64,000 bases of DNA, taken from positions 1,512,277 to 1,576,276 of the forward strand of contig OX638325.1 of assembly GCA_951812795.1 (NCBI GenBank), in the 5' to 3' direction. The position numbers were made by a program, and so were the translations under genes. A model generated the notes under the pieces. That model was given only the letters and a program-made list of their open reading frames with translations, was not told the origin of the DNA and made no database searches. Each line of letters begins with the position of its first letter. Within the stretch, counting starts at the first letter, position 1. Of the stretch, positions 18,047 through 29,300 are shown one piece after another. The stretch comes from an uncultured Dehalococcoidia bacterium. Its GTDB lineage: Bacteria > Chloroflexota > Dehalococcoidia > Lucifugimonadales > Lucifugimonadaceae.

Positions 18047-18516
18047 ATCTCTTCGGTATCGGCGGCCTCGAACTGATCGTCGTCTTTCTCATCGCGCTGT
18101 TGGTAGTCGGTCCGGTCAGGCTGGTCGAAGGCGCCCGTTTGGCACGGAAATACATGACCGAGCTACGCCGCCAGCGCGAGGAACTGACGCAGATGGTCGA
18201 AGAAGCGGTCGACATGGAGGGCATCCGTGAACGGCTCGACCAAGACGGCATCCTCGACGACGTCCGCGACCTCTCCTCGGAACTCAACGAGATACGGGAG
18301 GACGCCCGCAACATCACCACCGACGCCGCGGATTTCAAATCGTTGGCTCGATCCGTCGTCAGGCCGACCGGCTATTCACGAAATGCGCCGAGCCCTAAGA
18401 CTCCCGGATCCGAGACCGAGCAATCACCGAGCGAAGACTCAACCGAAACCTCATCAGGAGCATCGGATTCCAATTCAATCGAGACTTCGACTCAGCGACC
18501 TGAGGCCGCGTCGTGA
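18043..18516 (+). CDS. Tat translocase subunit TatB-like
   Basis: A 157-residue protein with one N-terminal membrane helix (about 8-25, LELIVVFLIALLVVGPVRL), then an amphipathic helix, a long coiled-coil-like stretch (40-105) and a Ser/Thr/Glu-rich tail. GTG at 18043 overlaps the maf stop (GTGA). An in-frame start further upstream at 17947 lies inside maf and is unlikely. TatB with TatC forms the receptor for folded proteins with twin-arginine signals. The VGP after the helix is TatB-like rather than the FG of TatA. It overlaps tatC by four bases. Confidence 0.8.
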   Translation: MNLFGIGGLELIVVFLIALLVVGPVRLVEGARLARKYMTELRRQREELTQMVEEAVDMEGIRERLDQDGILDDVRDLSSELNEIREDARNITTDAADFKSLARSVVRPTGYSRNAPSPKTPGSETEQSPSEDSTETSSGASDSNSIETSTQRPEAAS

Positions 18517-19295
18517 ACGATCGTCCCGCTCAGTTGATGTCTCATTTCGCCGAACTTAAGAAGCGGCTATACGTCGCCGCAGCTGCGATTCTGATCTCCA
18601 CCATCCTCGCGTTCGCTTTTTATAAACCGATCCAGGATTTTGTGCAACGGCCTGCAATTGTGGCCTTAGAATCCGTCCGCCCGGACGACCCGGCGCGTCT
18701 TGTGCAACTCGACATCACCGAGGGTTGGACCGTTACAGCAAAGGTCTCGGTGCTCGTCGGATTCGCCGCCGCGTTCCCGATCGTCCTCTATCAAGTGATC
18801 GCGTTCGTCCGTCCGGGATTAAAGGGCAACGAACGGCGCACTCTCTACCTGCTGATTCCCGGCGGAACTATCTTATTCGTCGCCGGCGCCGCGTTCGCTT
18901 ACTACGTAGCCATTCCGCCAACGATCAAATTTCTTCTCCATTTCGGCGGCGAGATCGCCTTGGTGACTCCGAGACTGTCGTCCTACGTAAGCTTGGTCTC
19001 AACACTGATGATCTGGATGGGTTTGATCTTCGAGATTCCAATCGCGATGTACGTGTTAGCCAAATTGGGGATATTGAGACCGCAAGGGCTGTCGAAACAA
19101 CGCCGATGGGTCATCCTATTCGCCTTCGTCATCGCCGCGATCGTCACGCCAACCGTCGACCCCTTCACTCAAGCCCTCGTAGCTGGACCGATAATCGTAC
19201 TTTTCGAACTCGGCCTGCTCTTGACCAAACTTGCGGTGCGCGCGCCGAAATCCGAAAATGCAGCGGATCGAGAGGTCGCCGACACCGGAGGTTAG
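18513..19295 (+). CDS. tatC: Sec-independent protein translocase TatC
   Basis: A 260-residue six-helix membrane protein. The conserved N-terminal cytoplasmic motif is HFAELKKRL, containing the signal-binding Glu. Helices run from about 21 to 230, with FxxPxxxYQVIAFVRPGL in the middle and FVIAAIVTPTVDPFTQ near helix 5. GTG start at 18513 overlaps the tatB stop (GTGA). Its 3' end overlaps tatA on the other strand by four bases, so the two transcripts converge. Confidence 0.95.
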   Translation: MNDRPAQLMSHFAELKKRLYVAAAAILISTILAFAFYKPIQDFVQRPAIVALESVRPDDPARLVQLDITEGWTVTAKVSVLVGFAAAFPIVLYQVIAFVRPGLKGNERRTLYLLIPGGTILFVAGAAFAYYVAIPPTIKFLLHFGGEIALVTPRLSSYVSLVSTLMIWMGLIFEIPIAMYVLAKLGILRPQGLSKQRRWVILFAFVIAAIVTPTVDPFTQALVAGPIIVLFELGLLLTKLAVRAPKSENAADREVADTGG

Positions 19296-19498
19296 TCGGT
19301 CTTCTTAACGTCCGCGGTTTCGGTCTCTTCTTCGTCAGCCGTCTCGGCGTTATCTTTGTTGCCGATGGTGCCGCGGAACTCTTTGATTGCGGTTCCGATT
19401 CCTCGTCCGACTTCGGGCAGTCTGCCCGCGCCGAAGATGATGAGCACCACGACGACGATCAGGAATATCTCAAGTGGGCCGATGCCTCTACCAAACAT
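19292..19498 (-). CDS. tatA: Tat translocase subunit TatA
   Basis: A 68-residue TatA: one membrane helix (about 8-22), then FGAGRLPEVGRGIGTAIKEFR, the canonical hinge and amphipathic helix with the FG pair, and an acidic tail. TatA multimerises to form the translocation pore. Unusually it is encoded convergent to tatBC rather than in the same operon. A strong palindrome lies 38 bases upstream of its start at 19498. Confidence 0.92.
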   Translation of the reverse strand: MFGRGIGPLEIFLIVVVVLIIFGAGRLPEVGRGIGTAIKEFRGTIGNKDNAETADEEETETADVKKTD

Positions 19499-19535
19499 GT
19501 CGGTTTGAACCTCGCCGTACGGCGGTCTGTGGCGG

Positions 19536-19562
19536 GATGTTCGCTGTCAATGACAGAACATC
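19536..19562 (-). promoter_or_regulatory. extended inverted repeat upstream of tatA
   Basis: GATGTTC-GC-TGTCA-A-TGACA-GAACATC: two nested perfect arms of 7 and 5 bases, with a 2-base bulge on one side. It lies 38 bases before the tatA start. No T-run follows on either strand, so it is more likely an operator or mRNA hairpin than a terminator. Function is inferred only from position. Confidence 0.45.
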
Positions 19563-19671
19563 ATGCTTGATTGTAACCGACGCGCTAAATCGCACGCTCC
19601 TAACCTCGCTGCGACCGCAAACCGCCGTGGCAGTTATGGCATAACGTCAATTTCGTTGGTTCGTGGCGTTA

Positions 19672-20310
19672 TCAGTAACGCCTCACGACGCCGATGACCT
19701 TTCCTTCGATGCTGACGTCGTTGGACTTCTCGATCCTTGCGGGATAGCTGCTGTTCTCAGGCTGGAGAGTAACGGTAGGGCCGTTGGGGTAATAGCGCTT
19801 GACCGTGTGCATGTCGGCCTCTTCGCTCGTTACTCGGGCCACTACCATGTCGCCGCGTTTGGCGCGGTTAGTCTTCTCCATGATGATGATGTCGTTCTCG
19901 ATAATGCCCGCGTCGACCATCGAATCGCCCCGGACCTCGAGCGCGAAGGGATCGCGCACGGTTCCAACGAGCCAGTCCGGGAAGTCGATCGTGTCGAACT
20001 CACTGACCTGATCCCACTCTACCGATTCAGGCATGACCATGGTCGGGCCTTCGGGCGCAGTCGCAGTCACCGTACCCACGATCGGGATACCGGACTTAAC
20101 GTTCAACGACCGCGCGTTGCTGTCTCCGCTCAGTTGCCCCAGCTCGATCATGGGCTTGACGTGATAGTTCACGTTAGAGGCGGAACTGATGCCCACCGCT
20201 TGGGCGATCTCACGTAGATTCGGCCCATAAAGGTTCTCGCGCCGGTAGTCCCGAATGAACTCCCAGATTCTGCGACGAACTTCGCGGGTCTTGGCTCTGG
20301 GCTTTGGCAT
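19672..20310 (-). CDS. lexA: SOS repressor LexA
   Basis: A 212-residue LexA. The N-terminal winged helix has LREIAQAVGISSASNVNYHV. The C-terminal S24-type peptidase domain carries the Ser of RGDSMVDAGI and the Lys of HTVKRY. At the self-cleavage site, where Escherichia coli has Ala-Gly in GRVAAGEP, this protein reads GTVTATAP, that is Ala-Thr. Start ATG at 20310, with GGAAGGA about 10 bases upstream. A near-consensus sigma-70 promoter with an internal dyad lies 50 bases upstream of it, consistent with autoregulation. Confidence 0.93.
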   Translation of the reverse strand: MPKPRAKTREVRRRIWEFIRDYRRENLYGPNLREIAQAVGISSASNVNYHVKPMIELGQLSGDSNARSLNVKSGIPIVGTVTATAPEGPTMVMPESVEWDQVSEFDTIDFPDWLVGTVRDPFALEVRGDSMVDAGIIENDIIIMEKTNRAKRGDMVVARVTSEEADMHTVKRYYPNGPTVTLQPENSSYPARIEKSNDVSIEGKVIGVVRRY

Positions 20311-20360
20311 GGTTGGGTTGTCCTTCCATTTTCTTGGTTTTTCGTATGCTACTGTTGTTA

Positions 20361-20389
20361 TATATCGCACATTTGTGTAATGTTGTCAA
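20361..20389 (-). promoter_or_regulatory. lexA promoter with candidate LexA operator
   Basis: On the minus strand a perfect -35 TTGACA (20384-20389) is followed after 17 bases by GATATA (20361-20366). Between them lies the dyad CACA-TT-TGTG (20368-20377, plus-strand reading), a good position for a repressor. The operator role is inferred; no second copy was found upstream of another gene here. Confidence 0.7.
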
Positions 20390-20561
20390 GTGTTTTTCAG
20401 CGATTTTTCGAGATTCCGCCCCGATTCTGCGTGCCGAGTTCACGTACCGTCCCTCCGATGCATCTAATGCACGACGAGTCGAAACCGCATTGCGATAAAA
20501 TCGATAATATTCGAGTCGTCCCAAGATTGGCGCGGCATTCACCCCGCACGGAGTAGCGTTG

Positions 20562-23093
<2,532 letters not shown>

Positions 23094-23102
23094 CGCACCC
23101 GC

Positions 23103-23426
23103 TCAATTGTTCGAGTGCCCATTCCCGTTCCGGCGCTCGTTGAGGTCGTCGTTGTGAAAGACGCCGCGCTCTTCACCTTGAAACGCGTGCACCGCCACCT
23201 CGATCCCATCCACGCCGACTAGTTGGTTCATCTCTTGAATGAACCGATTGACGATTTCTCGCAGTTCTTCTTCGGTCAGGTTCTCACGGACGATCAGGGT
23301 CGCGTGAACCATCCCTTGCGGAAAGTGGACATCTAGACGTCCGACATCGCGATCTTCAGCGTCCACTACGAAATACGACTCCGAATGCGGAGTCCGGACC
23401 TCTCGTTGAAGCGTGTAGGTCGTCAT
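23103..23426 (-). CDS. conserved hypothetical small protein
   Basis: A 107-residue protein I do not recognise. The N-terminal two thirds alternate beta strands (TYTLQREV, SYFVVDAEDRDVGRLDVHF, MVHATLIV) with a helix (TEEELREIVNRFIQEMN). The tail is polar and Asn/Arg/Gly-rich and looks disordered. Start ATG at 23426, preceded by GGGGAA; an in-frame start at 23483 would add 19 residues. It is convergent with leuS, whose stop is 10 bases away, and upstream of proBA on the same strand. Confidence 0.65.
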   Translation of the reverse strand: MTTYTLQREVRTPHSESYFVVDAEDRDVGRLDVHFPQGMVHATLIVRENLTEEELREIVNRFIQEMNQLVGVDGIEVAVHAFQGEERGVFHNDDLNERRNGNGHSNN

Positions 23427-23502
23427 GTTCCCCAGCCTGAATCTCTCTGGCGATCCATCAGGGTGGATCGTACCGTTGTGCAATCTGCCATCGTTGGATC
23501 GA

Positions 23503-24843
23503 TCACTCTCGCACGTGGCCGTCGCCGGTGACTACCCACTTGTACGACATGATCTCACGGATGCCCATCGGACCGCGTGCATGCAGCTTGTTGGTCGAGA
23601 TCGCAACCTCCGCGCCAAGCCCAAACTCGCCACCATCGTTGAAACGCGTCGATGCGTTCGCGAAGACCGCCGCCGCATCCACTTCGTTCAGGAACCGCTC
23701 GACCACCTCACTATCCTCGGCGATCACCGCCTCCGAGTGACCCGAACCATAATCGCGGATGTGAGCAAGCGCCTCTTCGAAGTCCTGAACAACCTTCACG
23801 GAAAGTATCAGCGCCAAAAACTCGGTGCCGAAATCTTCCTCGCTCGCCGGCATAACCTTCAAGGTTCGGCGTTTCGGACCGAGCAGCGACCAAGCTCGGT
23901 TGTCGGCCCGGATCTCGACTCCGGCATCGGCAAACCTACCTGACAAGCCATCGAGCACCTCTTTGGCAACGCTCTCGTGAACCAGCATGGTATCGAGGGC
24001 GTTGCAGACGGTGTGCCGCTGGGCCTTGGCGTTGAAGACCACGTCTACCGCCTTGCCCAGGTCCGCTGAGCGATCTACGTACGCGTGGCAAACCCCGATC
24101 CCACCGGTAACCGCCGGCATCTTGGCCTTCTCAGCCACCATGTGCACTAACTCGGCACTCCCGCGCGGGACCAAAAGATCTATGCAGTCCTCCATCTCCA
24201 GCATCTCTCCCACCAGCGCACGATCAGTCGATTCAACAAACTGCACCGCATCCTTTGGCAAACCAGCAGCTACTACCGCCGCGCGCACCAACGACGCCAA
24301 GGACGAGTTGGTGCGAATCGCCTCCTTGCCGCCGCGCAAGATGACCGCGTTCCCGGCCTTCAGACACAACGCCGCGATGTCGATCGTCACATTGGGACGG
24401 CTCTCGTAGATCACACCTATCACGCCCAACGGCACCCGCACCCGCTTCAATGACATTCCGTTGTACGCCGTCCGATCTTCTAACACCTCGCCGACCGGGT
24501 CCTCCAGATCCGCAATATTCACCACCGCCTTCGCCATGTCTTCGATGCTGGCCTCATTCAACAGCATCCGCTCGGCCACGTGCTCATCCAACCCATCAGC
24601 TCTCGCCGCCGTGAGATCTGCGCCGTTCGCCGCCAATACCTCGTCACTTTTCTCAATCAACAACGATGCCAACTTCCGCAACGCCGCGTCCCGTTGCTCA
24701 GCGGTGCATCGCCCGAGCTCCGACGCGGCCGATCGCGCGGCCTCGCCCATCGACCGCATGCTCACGTCCTCCGCCTGATCGGTCGGCATCGAACCGTCGG
24801 ACGACGTACTGGCGACGGATTGGGCGGTTTCGATTACGACCAT
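23503..24843 (-). CDS. proA: gamma-glutamyl phosphate reductase
   Basis: A 446-residue aldehyde-dehydrogenase-fold enzyme for the second step of proline synthesis, reducing glutamyl 5-phosphate to the semialdehyde with NADPH. The catalytic Cys is in QRHTVCNALDT. Other marks are YESRPNVTIDIAALCLKAGNAVILRGG and FNDGGEFGLGAEVAIST. An N-terminal extension of about 25 residues is Ser/Thr-rich. AAGGA 6-7 bases upstream supports the ATG at 24843. It follows proB by two bases, so the pair is one operon. Confidence 0.96.
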   Translation of the reverse strand: MVVIETAQSVASTSSDGSMPTDQAEDVSMRSMGEAARSAASELGRCTAEQRDAALRKLASLLIEKSDEVLAANGADLTAARADGLDEHVAERMLLNEASIEDMAKAVVNIADLEDPVGEVLEDRTAYNGMSLKRVRVPLGVIGVIYESRPNVTIDIAALCLKAGNAVILRGGKEAIRTNSSLASLVRAAVVAAGLPKDAVQFVESTDRALVGEMLEMEDCIDLLVPRGSAELVHMVAEKAKMPAVTGGIGVCHAYVDRSADLGKAVDVVFNAKAQRHTVCNALDTMLVHESVAKEVLDGLSGRFADAGVEIRADNRAWSLLGPKRRTLKVMPASEEDFGTEFLALILSVKVVQDFEEALAHIRDYGSGHSEAVIAEDSEVVERFLNEVDAAAVFANASTRFNDGGEFGLGAEVAISTNKLHARGPMGIREIMSYKWVVTGDGHVRE

Positions 24844-24845
24844 TG

Positions 24846-26087
24846 CTATTCCTTATCTTCTGCTACCGCGTTTGGAACTGAGTCTCGAACATCGCTGGAC
24901 CCGAGCACGCCGAACGCCCCGAGCACCATATTGTTTCGGTGGACGATCTCTCGACCAAAATAAGAGTCCAAGATGTCGGAGAGCATCCCCGATTTTTTAC
25001 CCATCACCAACCGCGTATCCGATGCCGAGTAGTTGCTGATACCCCAAGCAACATTCGCCCCCGACAACGTCCTAACGCTAATGATATCCCCGCGCACGAA
25101 ATCCCCTTCCACGTCCGTAACACCCACGGGCAACAGGCTGTTCCCTTGCTTGGTCAACGCGCTCACCGCCCCATCGTCGATCGTCACCGCCCCTTTAGCC
25201 TCAGTGCCGCCCGTGAGCAACCACCGTTTCCGACTCTCCGCAGGTGGCACCAATGAATGAAATCGCGTCCCGATCTTCTCTCCATCCAATACCCTCTCGA
25301 CGACTCTTTCTATGTGTCCGTCCGCGATTACCACGTCAACCCCAGACAGCGTAGCCACCTCAGCCGCCTCGAGCTTGCTCCGCATCCCCCCGCTCCCGCG
25401 ATCATCGCTCGGACCGCCCGCAAAGCCGCGGATTTCGTCGGTGATCTCGTAGACGTCTGGTATCAACTTCGCATCCGGGTCATTGTGCGGGTCCGCCGTG
25501 TGCAGACCATCCATCTCCCCCAACAAAACCAACAGATCGGCATCCAAAACGTTGGCCAACATCGCCGACAGTCGGTCATTGTCGCCGTAGGTCACACCGA
25601 CGATCTCCTCCACCGCGACGACATCGTTCTCATTGACTATCGGCACGATCCCGGCCTCGAGCAGCGTCTCCATCGTGCCCCGCACATTCAGATAACCCTC
25701 TCGCTGGTTCAACACGGTGCGCGACAACAACGTCTGCGCCACATCGATCCCGAGCGCTCCGAAGAGATTCTTGTAAAGCGCAATGACATCCACTTGTCCG
25801 ATCGCCGCCGCGGCCTGCCGAGCCGTGACGTTTCGTCTGCGCAGCCGCGCCCGACTCTGGGGACTGAGCTTGATCAGCGTGTCCATTCCAGCACCGACCG
25901 CACCCGAAGACGCGATAACCACCTCCAAACCCGACCTGTGCGCCGCCGCTATCTGCCCCACTAAATCCGTGATCGTCTCAACGTCCAACTCCCCAGAATC
26001 CCTCGTGACGATATTCGTCCCCAACTTGAAAACGGCACGTTCGATCGCGCCCGAATCTCGATGTGTTGGAGTGGGAACGCGCGTCAT
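24846..26087 (-). CDS. proB: glutamate 5-kinase
   Basis: A 413-residue enzyme that phosphorylates glutamate as the first step of proline synthesis. The amino-acid kinase domain has VFKLGTNIV, VIASSGAVGAGM and VGVTYGDNDRLSA. A C-terminal PUA domain (about 310-390, SLLPVGVTDVEGDFVRGDIISV) is present as in long ProB proteins. The C-terminal end (about 390-413) is Ala/Asp/Ser-rich. I chose the ATG at 26087, which starts 7 bases after a TATAAT box and has no SD, consistent with a leaderless message. An earlier in-frame start at 26126 would overlap that box. Confidence 0.95.
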   Translation of the reverse strand: MTRVPTPTHRDSGAIERAVFKLGTNIVTRDSGELDVETITDLVGQIAAAHRSGLEVVIASSGAVGAGMDTLIKLSPQSRARLRRRNVTARQAAAAIGQVDVIALYKNLFGALGIDVAQTLLSRTVLNQREGYLNVRGTMETLLEAGIVPIVNENDVVAVEEIVGVTYGDNDRLSAMLANVLDADLLVLLGEMDGLHTADPHNDPDAKLIPDVYEITDEIRGFAGGPSDDRGSGGMRSKLEAAEVATLSGVDVVIADGHIERVVERVLDGEKIGTRFHSLVPPAESRKRWLLTGGTEAKGAVTIDDGAVSALTKQGNSLLPVGVTDVEGDFVRGDIISVRTLSGANVAWGISNYSASDTRLVMGKKSGMLSDILDSYFGREIVHRNNMVLGAFGVLGSSDVRDSVPNAVAEDKE

Positions 26088-26094
26088 AAAGGTG

Positions 26095-26100
26095 ATTATA
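26095..26100 (-). promoter_or_regulatory. -10 box of a likely leaderless proBA promoter
   Basis: A perfect TATAAT on the minus strand ends 7 bases before the proB ATG at 26087, so transcription would begin at or next to the start codon. No SD precedes the ATG. The -35 region at the expected distance is weak (TTGGGC). Confidence 0.5.
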
Positions 26101-26156
26101 GTGTTGTCAACCTTCGCCCAAAACAAAGCACGCCATCCCCCTCCCCGCCGCCCCTC

Positions 26157-26183
26157 TGGATTCCGGCTTTTGCCGGAATGACG
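26157..26183 (+). repeat. dRS3-like palindromic repeat copy c
   Basis: TGGATTCCGGC-TTTT-GCCGGAATGACG: a perfect inverted repeat with arms ATTCCGGC/GCCGGAAT, and the same tail as copy a. It lies in the divergent proB-mfd spacer. A second partial tail, GCGGGAATGACGG, lies about 20 bases further on. Confidence 0.75.
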
Positions 26184-26270
26184 TGGAGGTTGGCGCGGGA
26201 ATGACGGCAGTCGACCTCAACCCCCCATCCTCAAAATCCTTCCCCATCCTTCGCATCCTAGTTCAAAACG

Positions 26271-26293
26271 ACTATTCCCCTTCTGGGCATCAA
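26271..26293 (-). repeat. degenerate copy of the 'GGGCATCAA' repeat
   Basis: ACTATTCCCCTTCTGGGCATCAAG resembles one half of the elements at 3581 and 43241 (ATTCCC, then GGGCATCAA on the opposite strand of those copies). Only part is conserved. Confidence 0.4.
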
Positions 26294-26336
26294 GCAGCAT
26301 TAATCCGCGGCGGTTAGAATCGACTCCAATCAGAAC

Positions 26337-26360
26337 ACCCGCAACCCCATTGCGGGTTTT
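26337..26360 (+). terminator. hairpin with T-run in mfd leader
   Basis: ACCCGCAA-CCCCA-TTGCGGGT followed by TTT: an 8-base perfect stem with a short T-run, shaped like an intrinsic terminator on the plus strand. No plus-strand gene ends upstream, so it would be an attenuator in the mfd leader or a chance structure. It is 21 bases before the mfd start. Confidence 0.35.
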
Positions 26361-26380
26361 AGCGCGTTTTCACTTACTGA

Positions 26381-29300
26381 ATGCCGTCGACAACACAACC
26401 ATTCCTCGCAACCCTCACCGACCGCCTCATCGGAACGGCCCAATTTGACGCGATCGGCAGTTCCCTGTCAAATCCACGCGCCAACGTTCCCACCGTATGC
26501 CCCGAGCCGGCAAACCCGCTCCTTATCGCCGCCGTTTGGCGCAAGCTCCAAGTCCCGACCCTCGTCATCACCCCAAATCCCGACTCCGCACAGCGCATCG
26601 TCGACCAACTTCCAACCTGGACCGGAACTCCTGATATCGACGAGGACGGCTCCCCGATCCACCACTTCATCGAAACCGGCGGCATCCCTTTCGAACGTTA
26701 CGAACCCGACCGCGGCACCGCACATCGACGCATCGTCGCCCTTGACGCATTGCGCAACTATTCAATATCCGAGAGTCAGCCGCCACTCGTAGTCGCCTCC
26801 GTCCAAGCCGTCGCAGAGCGTACCGCCGAACCTCAGGTCTTTGACGAAACCTTCCGCGAGATCAAGATCGGCGACCGCATCGATATCGCTGAGACCATGC
26901 GCCACTTGACGCGCGCCGGATACGAAGTCCAACCAACCGTCGAACAACCCGGAACCGCCTCCCGTCGCGGCGGCATCATCGACATCTTCCCGGTCGGCGC
27001 AAACGACCCGATTCGCATCGAATTCTTCGACGATGAAGTCGATACCATGCGCCTATTTGACGTCGAAACTCAGCGTTCGTTCGACGATGTCGAAAAGATA
27101 CACATCATTCCCGCCCGCGAAGAGTTACCTACCTTCGTCGAAACCCAAGCCATCCGCGACTCCATCGCCAGCCTCAACACCGACAACATCGACTTCACTC
27201 GTCTATCTGCCCACCGATTGTCGGACGAGCTGAACCTCGTCGCCGAAGGAGCGCTCGACAACGAACTCGCCTTCTACGCCGGCTTCTTCAATCGCGGCTC
27301 CATCTTCCGATACCTGCCAAATAACTGCGTCGTGATCGCCCTGCGTCCTCGCATGATCGCCGACGCCGCAACCGGAATCGATCGACGCCTCGACGAGACT
27401 CGCCGCGTGAAAGAGCGTCGCGCCGAAGTCCCGATCAACTTCCCGATCCCGCACATCCAATGGCCCGATCTGGCGCAGAACGTCGAGGCCGTAGGTCACC
27501 GGCTCGAGATCGATCCATTCGGTATCGATTCGCGCGACATCGGAAACAAACGACCGTTACCGATCAAACATCAACTCTTACCCAATCACATCGACCCGAC
27601 GGCACTCGACCCGATCGAAACCGACGAATCGGGTGAAACACCAGTCGACGTCGTATTAGACGACCCAACATCGGCGCTCAAACGGGCTATCGAAGACGGC
27701 GCCGACCAAGTCATCGCAATCACCAGCCACCCCGCCCGTCTCTACGAACTAGCCCAAGAAGCCAATATCCAGACTCGCTACGAAACTCAACAGGGGACCG
27801 CAACCAACAAAGTCCCCTCTCCCGCCGGGCGGGAGAGGGCTAAGGTGAGGGCCAAATCTCCGGTCGTCATCGCCGAAGGCTATGCCACGTCCGGCTTCCA
27901 AATGGAGTTCGACGGCGGCGAAACCGCATGCATTCTCACCGACGCCGAGATCTTCGGCATCCGGCGACAACGTAGGCGCACCCACCGCCGGGCCGCACGG
28001 CGTGGACCACAACTAGAACAGCTCCAACCCGGCGTCTACATCGTCCACGTTGACCATGGAATCGCCAAGTTCCTCGGCACTGAAACCAAAGAACCTGACG
28101 GACGCGAACATCTGGTACTGCAGTACGCCAAAGATGATCGTGTCTATGTTCCTACCGAGCACATCGACCGCATCCAGATCTACCAAGGCGGCGGCGAAAC
28201 CGCACCCCGTCTGTCCAAACTCGGCACCTCCGAGTGGCGTTCCGCGCGTCGCCGCGCCAAGCAAGCCACCGAGATTGTTGCTAACGAACTCCTCGGCATC
28301 TACGCCGCGCGAATGTTGGCCAACGGCATCCAGGTAGAACCGGACGCTCCCTGGCAACACGTCCTCGAAGCCAGTTTCCCCTTCGAAGAGACCCCCGACC
28401 AGCTGACCGCGCTCCAGGCCGTCAAGACGGACATGGAGAGCGACAAGTCGATGGACCGCATCATCTGCGGCGACGTCGGATTCGGCAAGACGGAGATCGC
28501 ACTGCGAAGCGCCTTCAAGGCCGTTCAAAACGGTCGGCAAGCCGCCGTGCTAGTACCGACCACGCTTCTCGCCCAGCAGCACTATGACACCTTCCGGGAA
28601 CGCCTCGCGCCTTTCCCGGTTGCCATCGATGTCATCTCACGTTTCCGTTCGCGCGAAGACCAGCAGGACATCCTAGAAAGACTGGCCGAAGGCAAGATCG
28701 ACATCATCATCGGCACTCACCGCCTCATTCAACGCGACATCGCCTTCAACGACCTTGGCCTGGTGGTCATCGACGAGGAACAGAAATTCGGCGTCAAACA
28801 CAAAGAGCACATGAAGAGGCTTCGCGCGGCCGTCGATGTGTTGACCCTGTCCGCCACGCCCATTCCGCGCACCCTTTACATGTCCATCGCCGGTATCCGC
28901 GACATGAGCAACATGGAGACCGCGCCCGACGAGCGACTACCCGTTCGCACCTTTGTCTCTGAATCGAGCGACGACCTGATCCGAGAAGCCATTCTGCGCG
29001 AACTCGACCGCGGCGGCCAAGTCTTCTTCCTCCACAACCGAGTCAAAAGCATCGAACGCGTTTCGCGCCGTCTGCGAGAACTCGTGCCCGAAGCCTCATT
29101 CACCATCGGCCACGGTCAGATGCCCGAAGGACAGCTCGAGGAAGTGATCACCGCATTCGATCGCCGGGAATACGACGTCCTCATCTGCACCACCATCATC
29201 GAAGCGGGTATCGACATGCCCAATGTAAACACCCTCATCGTCGACGACGCGGACCGTTTCGGCCTCGCCCAGTTGCACCACATCAGAGGCCGAGTAGGGC

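Noticed and set aside
26337-26360. Hairpin with T-run before mfd as a normal gene terminator.
   Set aside because: No plus-strand gene ends upstream; kept only as a low-confidence leader structure.
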